Assembly (NCBI GenBank): GCA_017848965.1
Contig: JAFIHA010000056.1
Location: 96,038 to 160,037, forward strand
Length of the DNA: 64,000 nt
Direction: 5' to 3'
Source: Dechloromonas aromatica (nom. nud.)
GTDB lineage: Bacteria; Pseudomonadota; Gammaproteobacteria; Burkholderiales; Rhodocyclaceae
The notes beneath the pieces were generated by a model. The model had not been told where the DNA came from and searched no databases. It saw only the letters and a program-made list of their open reading frames with translations. The translations under genes and the position numbers were made by a program. Every line of letters begins with the position of its first letter. Within the stretch, counting starts at the first letter, position 1. Shown in pieces: positions 1-13,871 of this stretch.

Positions 1-80
1 TCGCCGGGGAACACTGCGATTTCCACCAGGCCGGAGAAAATCGATTCTTCGGCACTGACGACATCACAATGAACGGTCAT
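1..80 (-). CDS. atpC: ATP synthase F1 epsilon subunit, N-terminal part (cut by window edge)
   Basis: Only the first 26 codons are in the window. The reading frame starts at the ATG at 80 and opens MTVHCDVVSAEESIFSGLVE, which matches the beta-sandwich N-terminus of bacterial epsilon subunits. In the enzyme, epsilon sits on the gamma stalk and regulates coupling. It follows atpD by 31 nt on the same strand, its normal position as last gene of the atp operon. The rest of the gene lies to the left of the window. Confidence 0.9.
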   Translation of the reverse strand, partial: MTVHCDVVSAEESIFSGLVEIAVFPG

Positions 81-111
81 AACCATTACTGGCTCCTATG
101 CTGAGGCCGCA

Positions 112-2416
<2,305 letters not shown>

Positions 2417-2431
2417 GGCGTTCTCCTAAGA

Positions 2432-3970
<1,539 letters not shown>

Positions 3971-3979
3971 GAAAATCTC

Positions 3980-4513
3980 CTAGTTGTTCAGTGCCACGGC
4001 CATCGCGTCAAGCTTGCCGCGGACTGAAGCATCCAGCATCTGGTCACCGACGGTAACCCGCACACCACCGATCAGGCTCGCATCGACTTCGACGCGGGCG
4101 GTCAGGCGGGTTCCGAAACGCGGCTCCAGTTGCTGCAGCAGAGCAGCGACCTGGGCGTCGTCAATCGGGAATGCGGAATACACCACCGCCTCCTGGACCC
4201 CTTCTTCCTGGCTGCGCGCCAGATCGAAAAGCCGGGAAATCTCCGGCAGGAGTGCGAGACGCCGGTTTTCTGCGAGGGTACGAACAAAATTGGCGAGAAT
4301 CGGGTCGCTGTCTTCGGACAGCGAAATGAACAATTCTGCAATCTGTTCAGCGGAGAGCCGGGGATTGCCCATGACCTGAGCCATGTCCCCGTCCTGGGCG
4401 ATCAGCGCCAGCCTTTGCAGGCGCTGCGACCAGATGCCCTGGGCCCCGCTTTCCTTGGCCAGCTTGAAAGCGGCGTCGGCGTAGGGGCGAGCGATGGTGA
4501 CGGATTCAGCCAT
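3980..4513 (-). CDS. atpH: ATP synthase F1 delta subunit
   Basis: Peripheral-stalk subunit joining the b dimer to the top of F1. The 177 residues start MAESVTIARPYADAAFKLAK, a typical OSCP/delta opening. The C-terminal part contains the conserved IGGVRVTVGDQMLDASVRGK segment. It is 5 nt from atpF and 9 nt from atpA, consistent with one transcript. Confidence 0.97.
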   Translation of the reverse strand: MAESVTIARPYADAAFKLAKESGAQGIWSQRLQRLALIAQDGDMAQVMGNPRLSAEQIAELFISLSEDSDPILANFVRTLAENRRLALLPEISRLFDLARSQEEGVQEAVVYSAFPIDDAQVAALLQQLEPRFGTRLTARVEVDASLIGGVRVTVGDQMLDASVRGKLDAMAVALNN

Positions 4514-4518
4514 AAGCG

Positions 4519-4989
4519 TTACAGATCCTGTTTGATCGTGGCCAGAATGTCGGAATGAGCCTGGGCGTTGATCTCGCGGCGCAGAATCTGCTCGGCACCG
4601 GTGACCACCAGGGCAGCGACCTGTTCGCGCAGCTGTTCCTTGGCACGGACGGCCTCCTGTTCGATTTCGGCCTTCGCACCGGCGACGATGCGGTCGGCTT
4701 CGACCTTGGCATTCGCCTTGGCTTCCTCGATCAGTTGGGCGCCGCGCTTTTCAGCGTTGGCGATCAGTTCGGCAGCCTTTTCCTTGCCTTCACGGAGAGC
4801 ATCCGTGGAGCGCTTGGTGGCCAGTTCGAGATCCTGCTTGCCGCGTTCAGCAGCAGCCAGACCATCCGCGATCTTCTTCGCACGCTCGTCGAGCGCCTTC
4901 ACAATGGGGGGCCACACGAATTGCATCGTGAACCACGCCAGAATGAAGAACACAACGAGCTGTGCAAACAACGTTGCGTTCAGATTCAC
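4519..4989 (-). CDS. atpF: ATP synthase Fo b subunit
   Basis: Peripheral-stalk subunit of 156 residues. It starts [20 protein letters not shown], a single N-terminal membrane helix. A long charged, alanine-rich coiled coil (about residues 35-150) follows, the usual b-subunit architecture. It lies between atpE and atpH in the operon. Confidence 0.97.
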   Translation of the reverse strand: MNLNATLFAQLVVFFILAWFTMQFVWPPIVKALDERAKKIADGLAAAERGKQDLELATKRSTDALREGKEKAAELIANAEKRGAQLIEEAKANAKVEADRIVAGAKAEIEQEAVRAKEQLREQVAALVVTGAEQILRREINAQAHSDILATIKQDL

Positions 4990-5031
4990 GGTGTTAGTCC
5001 TCTTCTAAAGGGTTGATCGGAAGAGGAGTAA

Positions 5032-5298
<267 letters not shown>

Positions 5299-5364
5299 CT
5301 AAGTTTAAGTAATGAAAAGGTAAAGCGAAAACAGGGTTACTACGTTGAATCTGTTGGGTGAGTC

Positions 5365-6231
5365 TTAGTGTGCTTCGTGCGCCTGACCGATGTAGACCAG
5401 GGTCAGCATCATGAAGATGAAAGCCTGCAGGGCGACGATCAGGATGTGGAAGATGGCCCAGATCGAACCCGACAGGATGTGACCGATGAACAGGAAGACG
5501 CCGGTGGTCGTACCAGCCCAGGCGGCACCCATGAGGGCGATCAGCATGAACACCAGTTCGCCGGCGTACATGTTGCCGAACAACCGCATGCCGTGCGAAA
5601 CGGTCTTGGCCAGGAACTCGATCATCTGCATCGCAAAGTTGATCGGGTAGAGCAGCGGATGGCTGCCGAACGGCGCGGTGAAGAGTTCGTGCATCCAGCC
5701 GCCGAAGCCCTTGATCTTGACGTTGTAGTAGAGGCAGACGAGCAGGACGCCGATCGACATGCCCAGCGTGCCGTTCAGGTCGGCGGTCGGGACCACGCGC
5801 AGGTAGGCGTGATGATCGCCGGTGACGGTCTGCCAGATCGTCGGCAGCAGGTCGAGCGGCAGGAAGTCCATCGAGTTCATCAGGAAAATCCAGATGAAGA
5901 CGGTCAGCGCCAGCGGACCGACGGCCTTGCGCGATTCGGCGCTATGGACGATGCCCTTGGCCTGCTCATTGACCATTTCGAGAACGATTTCGACGGCAGC
6001 CTGCATGCGGCCCGGCACGCCGGAGGTCACGCTCTTGGCCACACGCCACATGACGAAGAGGCCGAGGACGCCCATCAGAACGGAGAAAACCACCGTATCG
6101 AGGTTGATGACGCTGAAGTCGATGATGCTCTTCTGCGCATGACCCGTGCTATTGAGATGGGTCAGGTGGTGAACGATATATTCGCCGGCGGTGGGCGCGT
6201 TCGCTGCTGCTTCGTGGCCTGCTGTAGACAT
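5365..6231 (-). CDS. atpB: ATP synthase Fo a subunit
   Basis: Membrane stator subunit with the proton half-channels, 288 residues from the chosen ATG at 6231 (MSTAGHEAAANAPTAGEYIV). The frame is open for six more codons, to 6249, but that start would overlap atpI further. Conserved segments include the SHGMRLFGNMYAGELV helix, with the essential arginine in MRLFGN, and the C-terminal QAFIFMMLTLVYIGQAHEAH. It follows atpI with stop and start almost touching, which suggests translational coupling. Confidence 0.96.
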   Translation of the reverse strand: MSTAGHEAAANAPTAGEYIVHHLTHLNSTGHAQKSIIDFSVINLDTVVFSVLMGVLGLFVMWRVAKSVTSGVPGRMQAAVEIVLEMVNEQAKGIVHSAESRKAVGPLALTVFIWIFLMNSMDFLPLDLLPTIWQTVTGDHHAYLRVVPTADLNGTLGMSIGVLLVCLYYNVKIKGFGGWMHELFTAPFGSHPLLYPINFAMQMIEFLAKTVSHGMRLFGNMYAGELVFMLIALMGAAWAGTTTGVFLFIGHILSGSIWAIFHILIVALQAFIFMMLTLVYIGQAHEAH

Positions 6232-6233
6232 GA

Positions 6234-6587
6234 TCAGGATTTCTTCCAAAACGCAATAAAACCAGCATGTAGAACAATCGCCAGACCAATCAGCAAGCTG
6301 GGCCAGTGCATCCCGGGATACCCCTTGATGGCGATTGCCAGTATTCCTATGGTGGCGCCGATCTTGAGGAATTCGCCGACAAAGAAGTTCGCTGCGTAGG
6401 ACGCCCCCGCGCGATTCTTCAACATCGTCAGCCGGACAGCAAAGAACAGGTTGGGCACGATAGCAGCCACAGCCGCAATCCCAACCGAAACCAGCCCCCG
6501 GGTTCCCACGATAGCACCAGCCGCGATCGCTGTTATCAATGCTGCACCAAGTTGTAGATATATCGCTTTCAACATGGTGTCACGCAA
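6234..6587 (-). CDS. atpI: ATP synthase assembly protein I
   Basis: Small membrane protein of 117 residues (113 if started at the internal ATG at 6575) with four hydrophobic segments. It contains SYAANFFVGEFLKIGATIGI, typical of betaproteobacterial AtpI. AtpI helps c-ring assembly and is non-essential in known cases. It is the first gene of the atp operon, and the likely promoter lies just upstream at 6618-6647. Confidence 0.9.
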   Translation of the reverse strand: MRDTMLKAIYLQLGAALITAIAAGAIVGTRGLVSVGIAAVAAIVPNLFFAVRLTMLKNRAGASYAANFFVGEFLKIGATIGILAIAIKGYPGMHWPSLLIGLAIVLHAGFIAFWKKS

Positions 6588-6617
6588 TCGCTGACCGGCT
6601 TAGCCACACAGACCTAA

Positions 6618-6647
6618 ATGATACAAGACTTCAAAAAATAGCGTCAA
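6618..6647 (-). promoter_or_regulatory. Candidate sigma-70 promoter of the atp operon
   Basis: On the minus strand the gap between parB and atpI reads TTGACG (6642-6647), an 18-nt spacer, then TATCAT (6618-6623). The element is about 30 nt upstream of the atpI start in an AT-rich pocket. It matches consensus well, but there is no experimental support. Confidence 0.55.
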
Positions 6648-6671
6648 TGAAAAATAAGGGTTTACCGCAAT

Positions 6672-7532
6672 CTAAGTACCCTGACGCAACTTGCCGAGGA
6701 TGCCTTCGAGCTGGTCGAGATTGCCGAATTCGATGGTCACCTTGCCCGCTCCCTTCTTGTTGCTGCGGATGGCGACGGCCGCCCCGACGGCATCCGAGAG
6801 CTCTTCCTGGAGGCGCACGAGGTCGCGGTCGACCACCGGCGTCGCCGGTTTCTTCGGCGGATTGACGATCTGCTGCACCAGCCGCTCGGTCTCGCGCACG
6901 GTCAGTTCCTTCTGCACCACCCGCTGCGCCACCGCCACCTGCTGCGCCCCGGGCAGCGGCAACAGGGCGCGCGCGTGGCCCATGTCGAGCTTGCCGCTCA
7001 TCAGCAGCTCCTGGACCGGCGCCGACAACTGCAGCAGGCGCATCAGGTTGGACGCTGCCGGGCGCGAGCGGCCGACGGCATCCGCCGCCTGCTGATGGGT
7101 GAGACCGAATTCCTGGATCAGACGCTGCAGGCCCTGCGCTTCTTCGAGCGGATTGAGGTTCTCGCGCTGGATGTTCTCGATCAGCGCCATCGCCAGCGCC
7201 TGCTCGTCGGGGATCGCCCGCACCAGCACCGGCACCTCGCCCAGGCCAGCCTGCTGCGCCGCGCGCCAGCGGCGTTCGCCGGCGACGATCTCGTAGCGCT
7301 CGGCACCCGGCGTCTTGTCAACGGCGCGTACCAGGATCGGCTGCATCACGCCCTGGGCCTTGATCGAGGCGGCCAGTTCAGCGAGCGACTCCGGGTCCAT
7401 CCGCGTGCGCGGCTGGTACTTGCCCGGCTTCAGGCGGTCTACCGGCAGATTGCGCAATTCGTCGTCGGCTTTCGCATCGCTGCCTGCGAGCAGCGCGTCG
7501 AGGCCGCGGCCGAGCCCCTTCATCTTGATCAT
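6672..7532 (-). CDS. parB: Chromosome partitioning protein ParB
   Basis: CTP-dependent DNA clamp that loads at parS sites near the origin. The 286 residues contain the ParB/Srx nuclease-like CTP-binding core with [17 protein letters not shown] and the box [18 protein letters not shown] helix-turn-helix segment ([20 protein letters not shown]) and a C-terminal dimerisation domain follow. Its start overlaps the parA stop by 4 nt (ATGA). An alternative ATG is at 7523. No parS palindrome was spotted in the window. Confidence 0.96.
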   Translation of the reverse strand: MIKMKGLGRGLDALLAGSDAKADDELRNLPVDRLKPGKYQPRTRMDPESLAELAASIKAQGVMQPILVRAVDKTPGAERYEIVAGERRWRAAQQAGLGEVPVLVRAIPDEQALAMALIENIQRENLNPLEEAQGLQRLIQEFGLTHQQAADAVGRSRPAASNLMRLLQLSAPVQELLMSGKLDMGHARALLPLPGAQQVAVAQRVVQKELTVRETERLVQQIVNPPKKPATPVVDRDLVRLQEELSDAVGAAVAIRSNKKGAGKVTIEFGNLDQLEGILGKLRQGT

Positions 7533-8290
7533 TTGGCGACCCTTTCGAGAATTTCGCGGGCAAGCGAGGTGTAGGCCTGCGCCCCCTTGGAGTTTTTGTC
7601 AAAGGCATTGACCGGCTTGCCGTAGGACGGCGCCTCGGCGAGACGGACGTTGCGCGGCACGATGGTCTGGTAGACCTTGCTGCCGAAGTGGCTTTCGAGT
7701 TCGTTGGAGACCTGCTGGGTCAGCGTGCTCTGGCCGTTGTACATGGTGCGCAGCAGGCCCTCGATTTCGAGCCGGGAATTGAGGTGGTGGCGCACCTTGC
7801 GCAGCGTTTCGACGAGATCGGAGAGGCCTTCCAGCGCGTAGTACTCGCACTGCATCGGGATCAGCACCGAATCGGCGGCGACCAGCGCGTTGACGGTCAG
7901 CATGTTGAGCGCCGGCGGGCAGTCGATGAGGACGAAATCGTATTCATCGTGATTCTGGGCCAGCGCCTCCTTGAGCCGGTATTCGCGCCGGTCGAGTTCG
8001 ATCAACTCGACTTCGGCGCCAGCCAGCTCGCGGTTGGCAGGCAGGATGTCGAAGTCAAAATCGGTCTTGATGCAGACTTCGCGCAGGGAAGCAGCGCCGA
8101 TCAGCAACTGATAGACGGTGGGCAACGCTTCCTTCTTGGTGATGCCGGAACCGGTCGTCGCGTTGCCCTGTGGGTCCATATCGATCAGCAGCACGCGCTG
8201 ACCCTCGGCACCCAGCGAAGCGGCGAGGTTGACGGCGGTCGTCGTCTTGCCGACGCCGCCCTTCTGGTTGGTGATGGCGAGTACTTTCAT
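7529..8290 (-). CDS. parA: Chromosome partitioning ATPase ParA (Soj type)
   Basis: Deviant Walker ATPase that drives origin segregation together with ParB. The chosen start, at 8290, gives 253 residues beginning [20 protein letters not shown], which places the KGGVGKTT P-loop at the usual residues 10-17. The frame is open upstream to 8407, but that extension overlaps rsmG and is arginine-rich shadow sequence. The start overlaps the rsmG stop by 4 nt. [11 protein letters not shown] (switch I region) is conserved. Confidence 0.97.
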   Translation of the reverse strand: MKVLAITNQKGGVGKTTTAVNLAASLGAEGQRVLLIDMDPQGNATTGSGITKKEALPTVYQLLIGAASLREVCIKTDFDFDILPANRELAGAEVELIELDRREYRLKEALAQNHDEYDFVLIDCPPALNMLTVNALVAADSVLIPMQCEYYALEGLSDLVETLRKVRHHLNSRLEIEGLLRTMYNGQSTLTQQVSNELESHFGSKVYQTIVPRNVRLAEAPSYGKPVNAFDKNSKGAQAYTSLAREILERVAK

Positions 8291-8904
8291 TGGCCCGCTT
8301 TCAGGATGATCAGGTGTCTTTCGGCGTCCAGCCCGGGCACGGACAAGGGAACGATGCGGTCGACGACGATGTCGGCCGGCAGGGCGGCGATTTCCGCGTC
8401 GGGGCAAACGCCCTTCATCGCCAGCCAGCGACCGCCGGGGGCCAGCAGGTGGCGGGTGAGTTCAACGAAAAGCTTGAGCTCGGCAAAGGCACGCGAACTG
8501 ATCTGCGCGTACTGGCCGCCCAGCTCCTCGACCCGCGCATGGTCGACCGCGACATTCTTCAGGCCGAGCTGGATCGCCGCCTGCTGCAGGAAGGTCGCCT
8601 TTTTCTGCACGGTATCGACCATGCGCACGGAAAGCTGCTGACGGGCGATGGCCAGCGGGATGCCGGGCAGGCCGCCGCCGGAACCGACGTCGAGCAGGGC
8701 GCCGTCATTGACGTAGGGCAGGATCGCCAGCGAATCGAGCAGATGATGCGAGATCGCCTGGTCCGGATCGCGTAGCGCGGTGAGGTTGTAGGTCTTGTTC
8801 CACTTCAGCAGCAGGTCGCGGAAGGCGAGCAGTTGCTGCTGCGCGGCGTCGGGCAGGTCGATGCCGAGTGTGGCGAGACCTTCCGGAAGGGTGATCGCGC
8901 TCAT
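8287..8904 (-). CDS. rsmG: 16S rRNA (guanine-N7)-methyltransferase RsmG
   Basis: SAM-dependent methyltransferase modifying G527 of 16S rRNA. The 205 residues include the SAM-binding motif [20 protein letters not shown] and the family segment [20 protein letters not shown]. It sits between mnmG and parA, overlapping both by 4 nt. This is the classic gidA-gidB-parA-parB order near the replication origin. Confidence 0.96.
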   Translation of the reverse strand: MSAITLPEGLATLGIDLPDAAQQQLLAFRDLLLKWNKTYNLTALRDPDQAISHHLLDSLAILPYVNDGALLDVGSGGGLPGIPLAIARQQLSVRMVDTVQKKATFLQQAAIQLGLKNVAVDHARVEELGGQYAQISSRAFAELKLFVELTRHLLAPGGRWLAMKGVCPDAEIAALPADIVVDRIVPLSVPGLDAERHLIILKAGQ

Positions 8905-10799
8905 GCCGCCCGCGACAGGTTGAGGCGCTTCAGGTGGATCAGCAGCAGCGAAATCGCCGCCGGCGTGATGCCCTGAATGCGCGAAGCCTGGCCGATGGTC
9001 TGCGGCCGGTGCTGCTGCAGCTTCTGGCGGACCTCGTTGGACAAACCGGCGACCGTTGCGTAGTCGATGTCGTCCGGCAGTTCGGTGCTTTCGTAGCTGG
9101 CCGACTTCGCCACTTCTTCGGCCTGGCGGTCGATGTAGCCCTGGTACTTGGCGGCAATCTCCAGTTGCTCAATCACCGCCGCGTCGATTTCCGGCGCCGC
9201 CGGCAAGACGCCGTCGATCGGCAGCGAAACCAGTTCGCGCCAGGCCACCTCCGGCCGCCGCAGCAGCTCGAACAGGCTGTATTCGTGCTCGATCGGCTTG
9301 CCCAGCACGCGCTGGCAATCGTCGGCGGCGACGATCTTCGGATTGACCCAGGTCGCTTTCAGCCGTTCCTGCTCGGCGGCGATCGCGTCGCGTTTGCGGC
9401 AGAAAGCGGCCCAGCGCACGTCATCGACCAGGCCGAGTTCGCGCCCCTTTTCGGTCAGGCGCAGGTCGGCGTTGTCCTCGCGCAGGCTGAGGCGGTATTC
9501 GGCGCGGCTGGTGAACATCCGGTAAGGATCGGCAACGCCGCGCGTCACCAGGTCGTCGACCATCACGCCGAGGTAGGCTTCGTTGCGCTTCGGGCACCAG
9601 CCGGCTTCGCCACGCACGTGGCGCACCGCGTTGATGCCGGCGAGCAGGCCCTGCGCCGCCGCTTCCTCGTAGCCGGTAGTACCGTTGATCTGACCGGCGA
9701 AGAAGAGGCCGCCGATCGCCTTGCTTTCCAGCGTGTCCTTGAGCCCGCGCGGGTCGTAGAAATCGTATTCGATGGCGTAGCCGGGGCGCAGGATGTGACA
9801 GTTCTCCAGGCCGCGGATCGAACGCACCAGCGCCAGCTGGATGTCGAAGGGCAGGCTGGTGGAGATCCCGTTCGGATAGATCTCGTGCGTCCCCAGGCCC
9901 TCCGGTTCGAGAAAGACATGGTGGCTGCTCTTGTCGGCGAAGCGGTGGATCTTGTCTTCGATCGACGGGCAGTAGCGCGGCCCGACCCCTTCGATGACGC
10001 CGGTGTACATCGGCGAGCGGTCGAGGCCGCCGCGGATGATCTCATGCGTGCGCTCGTTGGTTTCGGTGATCCAGCACGGCAACTGGCGCGGATGCTGGGC
10101 GGCGTTGCCGAGGAAGGAGAAGACCGGCAGCGGATCGTCCGAGTACTGCTCCTCCATCACCGAAAAATCGATCGTCTTGCCGTCCAGGCGCGCCGGCGTC
10201 CCGGTCTTCAGGCGCCCCTGCGGCAGCTGCAGTTCCTGCAGGCGGCGGGCCAGCGAGACCGATGCCGGATCGCCCATGCGGCCACCGGTGTAGTTCTCCA
10301 GCCCGACGTGGATCTTGCCGTTGAGGAAGGTGCCGGCGGTGAGGACGACGGCGTCGGCCATGAAGCGGATGCCGAGCTGGGTGATCGCACCACGCACACG
10401 GTCGCCATCGACGATCAGGTCGTCGACGGCCTGCGCGAAGATCGTCAGATTCGGCTGGTTTTCCAGGCGCCAACGGATCGCCTGGCGGTACAGCACACGG
10501 TCGGCCTGGGCGCGCGTCGCGCGTACCGCCGGGCCTTTCGACGCATTGAGGATGCGGAACTGGATGCCGGCTTCGTCGGTCGCCGCCGCCATCGCGCCGC
10601 CCAGCGCATCGACCTCGCGCACCAGATGGCCCTTGCCGATGCCGCCGATCGACGGGTTGCAGCTCATCGCCCCGAGCGTTTCGAGGTTGTGCGTCAGCAA
10701 CAACGTGGCCGCACCGGCCCGCGCCGCGGCAAGCGCGGCTTCGGTACCGGCGTGGCCGCCGCCGACGACGATGACATCGAAACGGGTGGGATAAAGCAT
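8901..10799 (-). CDS. mnmG: tRNA uridine 5-carboxymethylaminomethyl modification enzyme MnmG (GidA)
   Basis: FAD-dependent enzyme that, with MnmE, modifies the wobble uridine of several tRNAs. The chosen ATG at 10799 gives 632 residues. The dinucleotide-binding motif [20 protein letters not shown] lies near the N-terminus, and the signature [18 protein letters not shown] follows. The C-terminal domain (CASRIQGIT-like region) is intact. The frame is open upstream to 10895, but that extension overlaps the divergent promoter region. Confidence 0.97.
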   Translation of the reverse strand: MLYPTRFDVIVVGGGHAGTEAALAAARAGAATLLLTHNLETLGAMSCNPSIGGIGKGHLVREVDALGGAMAAATDEAGIQFRILNASKGPAVRATRAQADRVLYRQAIRWRLENQPNLTIFAQAVDDLIVDGDRVRGAITQLGIRFMADAVVLTAGTFLNGKIHVGLENYTGGRMGDPASVSLARRLQELQLPQGRLKTGTPARLDGKTIDFSVMEEQYSDDPLPVFSFLGNAAQHPRQLPCWITETNERTHEIIRGGLDRSPMYTGVIEGVGPRYCPSIEDKIHRFADKSSHHVFLEPEGLGTHEIYPNGISTSLPFDIQLALVRSIRGLENCHILRPGYAIEYDFYDPRGLKDTLESKAIGGLFFAGQINGTTGYEEAAAQGLLAGINAVRHVRGEAGWCPKRNEAYLGVMVDDLVTRGVADPYRMFTSRAEYRLSLREDNADLRLTEKGRELGLVDDVRWAAFCRKRDAIAAEQERLKATWVNPKIVAADDCQRVLGKPIEHEYSLFELLRRPEVAWRELVSLPIDGVLPAAPEIDAAVIEQLEIAAKYQGYIDRQAEEVAKSASYESTELPDDIDYATVAGLSNEVRQKLQQHRPQTIGQASRIQGITPAAISLLLIHLKRLNLSRAA

Positions 10800-10941
10800 G
10801 GGAAAATGTCTTGTTGCGGCGCAGTATGGGACCGGCGATTTTACGTCAGGCAACTGGAAAATCACAGACTTAAGCAAGCCAGGCAAACACAACACACAGT
10901 TCGGCTTGCCGTCGCCGGGCTTCTACAGTAATTTTCCGGAA

Positions 10942-12651
10942 ATGAATCACAAAACCGCCGGCAACGGCAGCCCGCTCGACGACGAGGAAATGCTGCTCGT
11001 CCTCCAGCACTCGCTGACCAAGAAACGTGTCCTGCTCATCGACCGCCACCCGCCGGCGCGCGACGCGCTGCGCCTGATGCTCGGCGCGCTCGGTGTGACC
11101 GCGGTGCATGGCGCCGGCAACTCGGCCGAGGTGATCCGCCAGGTCAAAGCCAACCGTTTCGACATCATACTTTCCGACTTCGTCCTCGACGATGGCCGCG
11201 ACGGCCAGCAACTGCTCGAGGAACTGCGCCACGCCCACCTGATTCCGCTGGCGACGGTGTACATGATCATCACCAGCGAACGCGGCTATACCAATGTTGT
11301 CGCCCTCGCCGAACTGGCCCCCGACGATTACCTGATCAAGCCTTTCACCGCCGAGCAACTGCAGGGACGCCTGGTTCGCGCCATCTACAAGAAGCATGTG
11401 CTGCGCAAGATCTACGAGCACATCGAAGCCAGCGAACTGCTGGAGGCGGTCGCCTCCTGCGACCGCGTGATCCAGCAGCAACCGCTGTACATGTACGACG
11501 CGCTACGCTTCAAGGGCGAACTGCTGCACCAGCTAGGGCGCACCCAGGAAGCCGAGGAAGTCTATCGACGCGTCCTCGAAGGCCGTGTCGTTCCCTGGGC
11601 AAAGATGGGCCTGGCCACTGCGCTGCGCGACCGCAACGCCCTCGACGAAGCGAAGCAGCTCGCCGAACAGGTACTGCTCGAAGCCCCGGAATTTCTCTCC
11701 GCCTACGACTTCCTGGCCTCGGTCCATGAAGCCCAGGGCCGCCTTCAGGAGGCGCAACTGGTCCTGCAACGGGCTGCCGAAGCCTCGCCGCACAACACCG
11801 TGCGGCAGCGCCTGGTCGGCGACGTCGCCGCCCGCAACAAGGATTTCCTGGTCGCCGAGAAAGCCTACAGCAAGGTCATGGAGCGCAGCCGGGGTTCGTT
11901 GTTGCGCAGCGTCGACGATTTCGCCAACCTGTCGCGCGTCCTCGTCGAGCGTGGCGATGTCGAAGCGTCGCGGCGCATCGTCGGCGAGATGAAGCGCGAG
12001 TTGCGCGGCGACAAGCAGGCGACGCTCGCCGCCCTCGTCGTCGAAAGCCTCTGCCTCGAACGCGAGGGGGCACCGGCCAAGGCCACGCAACTGATCGACC
12101 AGGCACTGGAGATGCAGCAGGAACTGAGCGCCGAGGCCAGCGAAAAAGGCCGCCCGGTCTCCCAGCGCCTCGCCGTCGACCTTGCCCACGCCTGCATCGC
12201 CACCGGCAAGCAAGCCGATGCCGAACGCATCATGCGCCAGGTCGCCGCCGAGAACAACGACGACAACCACCTGCTCGGCCACATCCACAACGTGTTCGAG
12301 AAAACCGGCCAGGTCGACACCGGCAAGGCGCTGCTCGCCGAAGTCAGCAAGGAGATCGTCCGCCTCAACAACGAGGGGGTGATGGGCGCGCGCGCCGGCA
12401 ATTTCGAGGAATCGGTCAGGCTGCTGATGCAGGCCGCCGACCAGATGCCCAACCTGCAGTTCCTGGTCAACGCGGCGAAAGCGATCTACACCCTGCTCGA
12501 CAAGCGGGGCTGGAACGACGAACTGGCGCAACGTGCCGGCGAATACCTGGCGCGCGCCCAGCAGAAGGACCGCAAGAGTCCGAAAGTGGCGTCGGCCAAG
12601 CAGATGCAACTCGCGGTGGCCAAAAAATACGGCGTCGGACCGGATAGCTGA
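10942..12651 (+). CDS. Response regulator receiver domain fused to TPR repeats
   Basis: 569-residue cytoplasmic protein. Residues about 26-145 form a receiver domain: D34 in the acidic pocket, D79 as likely phosphoacceptor (DIILSDF) and a lysine in DDYLIKPF. The rest is a tetratricopeptide-repeat array with no DNA-binding or enzymatic output domain, so output is probably by protein-protein contact. The start at 10942 was chosen because the upstream extension to 10798 overlaps mnmG. Similar receiver-TPR proteins occur in Proteobacteria, but the partner kinase is not in the window and the specific pathway is unknown. Confidence 0.85.
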   Translation: MNHKTAGNGSPLDDEEMLLVLQHSLTKKRVLLIDRHPPARDALRLMLGALGVTAVHGAGNSAEVIRQVKANRFDIILSDFVLDDGRDGQQLLEELRHAHLIPLATVYMIITSERGYTNVVALAELAPDDYLIKPFTAEQLQGRLVRAIYKKHVLRKIYEHIEASELLEAVASCDRVIQQQPLYMYDALRFKGELLHQLGRTQEAEEVYRRVLEGRVVPWAKMGLATALRDRNALDEAKQLAEQVLLEAPEFLSAYDFLASVHEAQGRLQEAQLVLQRAAEASPHNTVRQRLVGDVAARNKDFLVAEKAYSKVMERSRGSLLRSVDDFANLSRVLVERGDVEASRRIVGEMKRELRGDKQATLAALVVESLCLEREGAPAKATQLIDQALEMQQELSAEASEKGRPVSQRLAVDLAHACIATGKQADAERIMRQVAAENNDDNHLLGHIHNVFEKTGQVDTGKALLAEVSKEIVRLNNEGVMGARAGNFEESVRLLMQAADQMPNLQFLVNAAKAIYTLLDKRGWNDELAQRAGEYLARAQQKDRKSPKVASAKQMQLAVAKKYGVGPDS

Positions 12652-12709
12652 GCGACCGAGCCGGGAGCGGCATGATAAAGTCGCCCTCTTTCCCACCACG
12701 GACCCTGCC

Positions 12710-13306
12710 ATGTTCTCTGGAATCGTCGCGGCCGTCGGCCGCATCACCGAACTGACGCCGCGCGAAGTCGGCTACCGCCTGACCGTAGACGCCGGCAAAC
12801 TCGACATCAGCGACCTCGCCATCGGCGATTCGATCGCCCACAGCGGCGTCTGTCTCACCGTCGTCGGCAAGGAAGACAACTGCTTCATGGTCGATGTCTC
12901 CCCGGAAACCCTGTCCTGCACCGTCGGCCTCGACGCCCCCGGCCCGGTCAACCTGGAAAAGGCGCTGCGTCTGGCTGACGTCATCGGCGGCCACCTGGTC
13001 TCCGGCCACGTCGACGGCGTTGGCGAAGTGCTGCGTTTCGACGCCGTCGGCGACAACCGCCTGCTCGAAATCCGCGCCCCGCAGGACATCGCAAAGTACA
13101 TCGCGCGCAAGGGATCGGTCGCCGTCGACGGCACCAGCCTGACCACCAACGAGGTCAAGGGCACCGATTTCACCATCAACCTGATCCCGCACACGCTGGA
13201 AAACACCACGCTCAACCGCCTGCAGCCGGGCAGCAAGGTCAATCTCGAGGTCGACCTGATCGCCCGCTACTGCGAACGCCTGCTCAGCGCCGACCGCGCC
13301 GCCTGA
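12710..13306 (+). CDS. ribE: Riboflavin synthase alpha chain
   Basis: Condenses two 6,7-dimethyl-8-ribityllumazine molecules to riboflavin. The 198 residues contain two lumazine-binding beta-barrel repeats. The N-terminal MFSGIVAAVGRI and the SHSGVCLTVV-like segment AHSGVCLTVVGK are diagnostic. The second repeat contains SVAVDGTSLTTNEV. The start at 12710 fixes MFSGIV; the frame is open upstream inside the previous gene. No FMN riboswitch was recognised in the short 58-nt gap. Confidence 0.95.
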   Translation: MFSGIVAAVGRITELTPREVGYRLTVDAGKLDISDLAIGDSIAHSGVCLTVVGKEDNCFMVDVSPETLSCTVGLDAPGPVNLEKALRLADVIGGHLVSGHVDGVGEVLRFDAVGDNRLLEIRAPQDIAKYIARKGSVAVDGTSLTTNEVKGTDFTINLIPHTLENTTLNRLQPGSKVNLEVDLIARYCERLLSADRAA

Positions 13307-13312
13307 CCACCG

Positions 13313-13825
13313 ATGCGCGCTGCCGCGACTCTGCTGGCGGCCGTCCTGCTCGCCGGCTGTGCCGGCAGCGGAGCGCTCCCCGGTAGTCTCACTGTCACCG
13401 AACTCGAACAACGCCTCGGCGCCCCCGCCATGCGCTGGAGCGAGACGGACGGCGGCGAAACCCTGGCCTACCCGGAAGGGCCGCAAGGCTACCGGACCTG
13501 GTTCGTGCGCAGCGATGCCAGCGGCCATGTCGTCGCCCGCGACAACGTGCTGGTCGCCGCCCAGTTCGCGAAAATCCAGCCGCAGATGCGCGAGGAAGAC
13601 GTCCTCCGCCTGCTCGGCCCACCGGTTCCGCACTGGGTCACCTACTTCAAGGCGCGCGACGAACTGGTCTGGGAATGGCGTTATTGCGACGACTGGAACG
13701 AACCCGCCCGCTTCGACGTCATGTTCGACGGCCGCACCCGACGCGTCCGCTCGACCTACGCCGCCTCCGAAGATTTGCGCGGCCTCAACTGGTTCGGTAA
13801 TTTCCGCGGCTGGTGCAGCCGCTGA
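13313..13825 (+). CDS. Small outer-membrane-type lipoprotein, SmpA/BamE-like
   Basis: 170 residues starting MRAAATLLAAVLLAGCAGSG, a lipoprotein signal with lipobox LAGC (Cys16). The mature part has two similar segments, TVTELEQRLGAPAMRWSETD and MREEDVLRLLGPPVPHWVTY. These resemble the helix-turn of BamE/SmpA-like repeats. It starts 6 nt after ribE and is probably co-transcribed with it. The function is unknown; the BamE link is a fold-level guess. Confidence 0.7.
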   Translation: MRAAATLLAAVLLAGCAGSGALPGSLTVTELEQRLGAPAMRWSETDGGETLAYPEGPQGYRTWFVRSDASGHVVARDNVLVAAQFAKIQPQMREEDVLRLLGPPVPHWVTYFKARDELVWEWRYCDDWNEPARFDVMFDGRTRRVRSTYAASEDLRGLNWFGNFRGWCSR

Positions 13826-13871
13826 AACGTTTTCCGCAGCGCCCTTGAAAAAGCCCCCGGCCGCCCCCATA

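Noticed and set aside
6672-10799. Search for parS or DnaA-box clusters around parAB/mnmG
   Set aside because: No TGTTTCACGTGAAACA-like palindrome or DnaA-box cluster was recognised; oriC probably lies outside the window.
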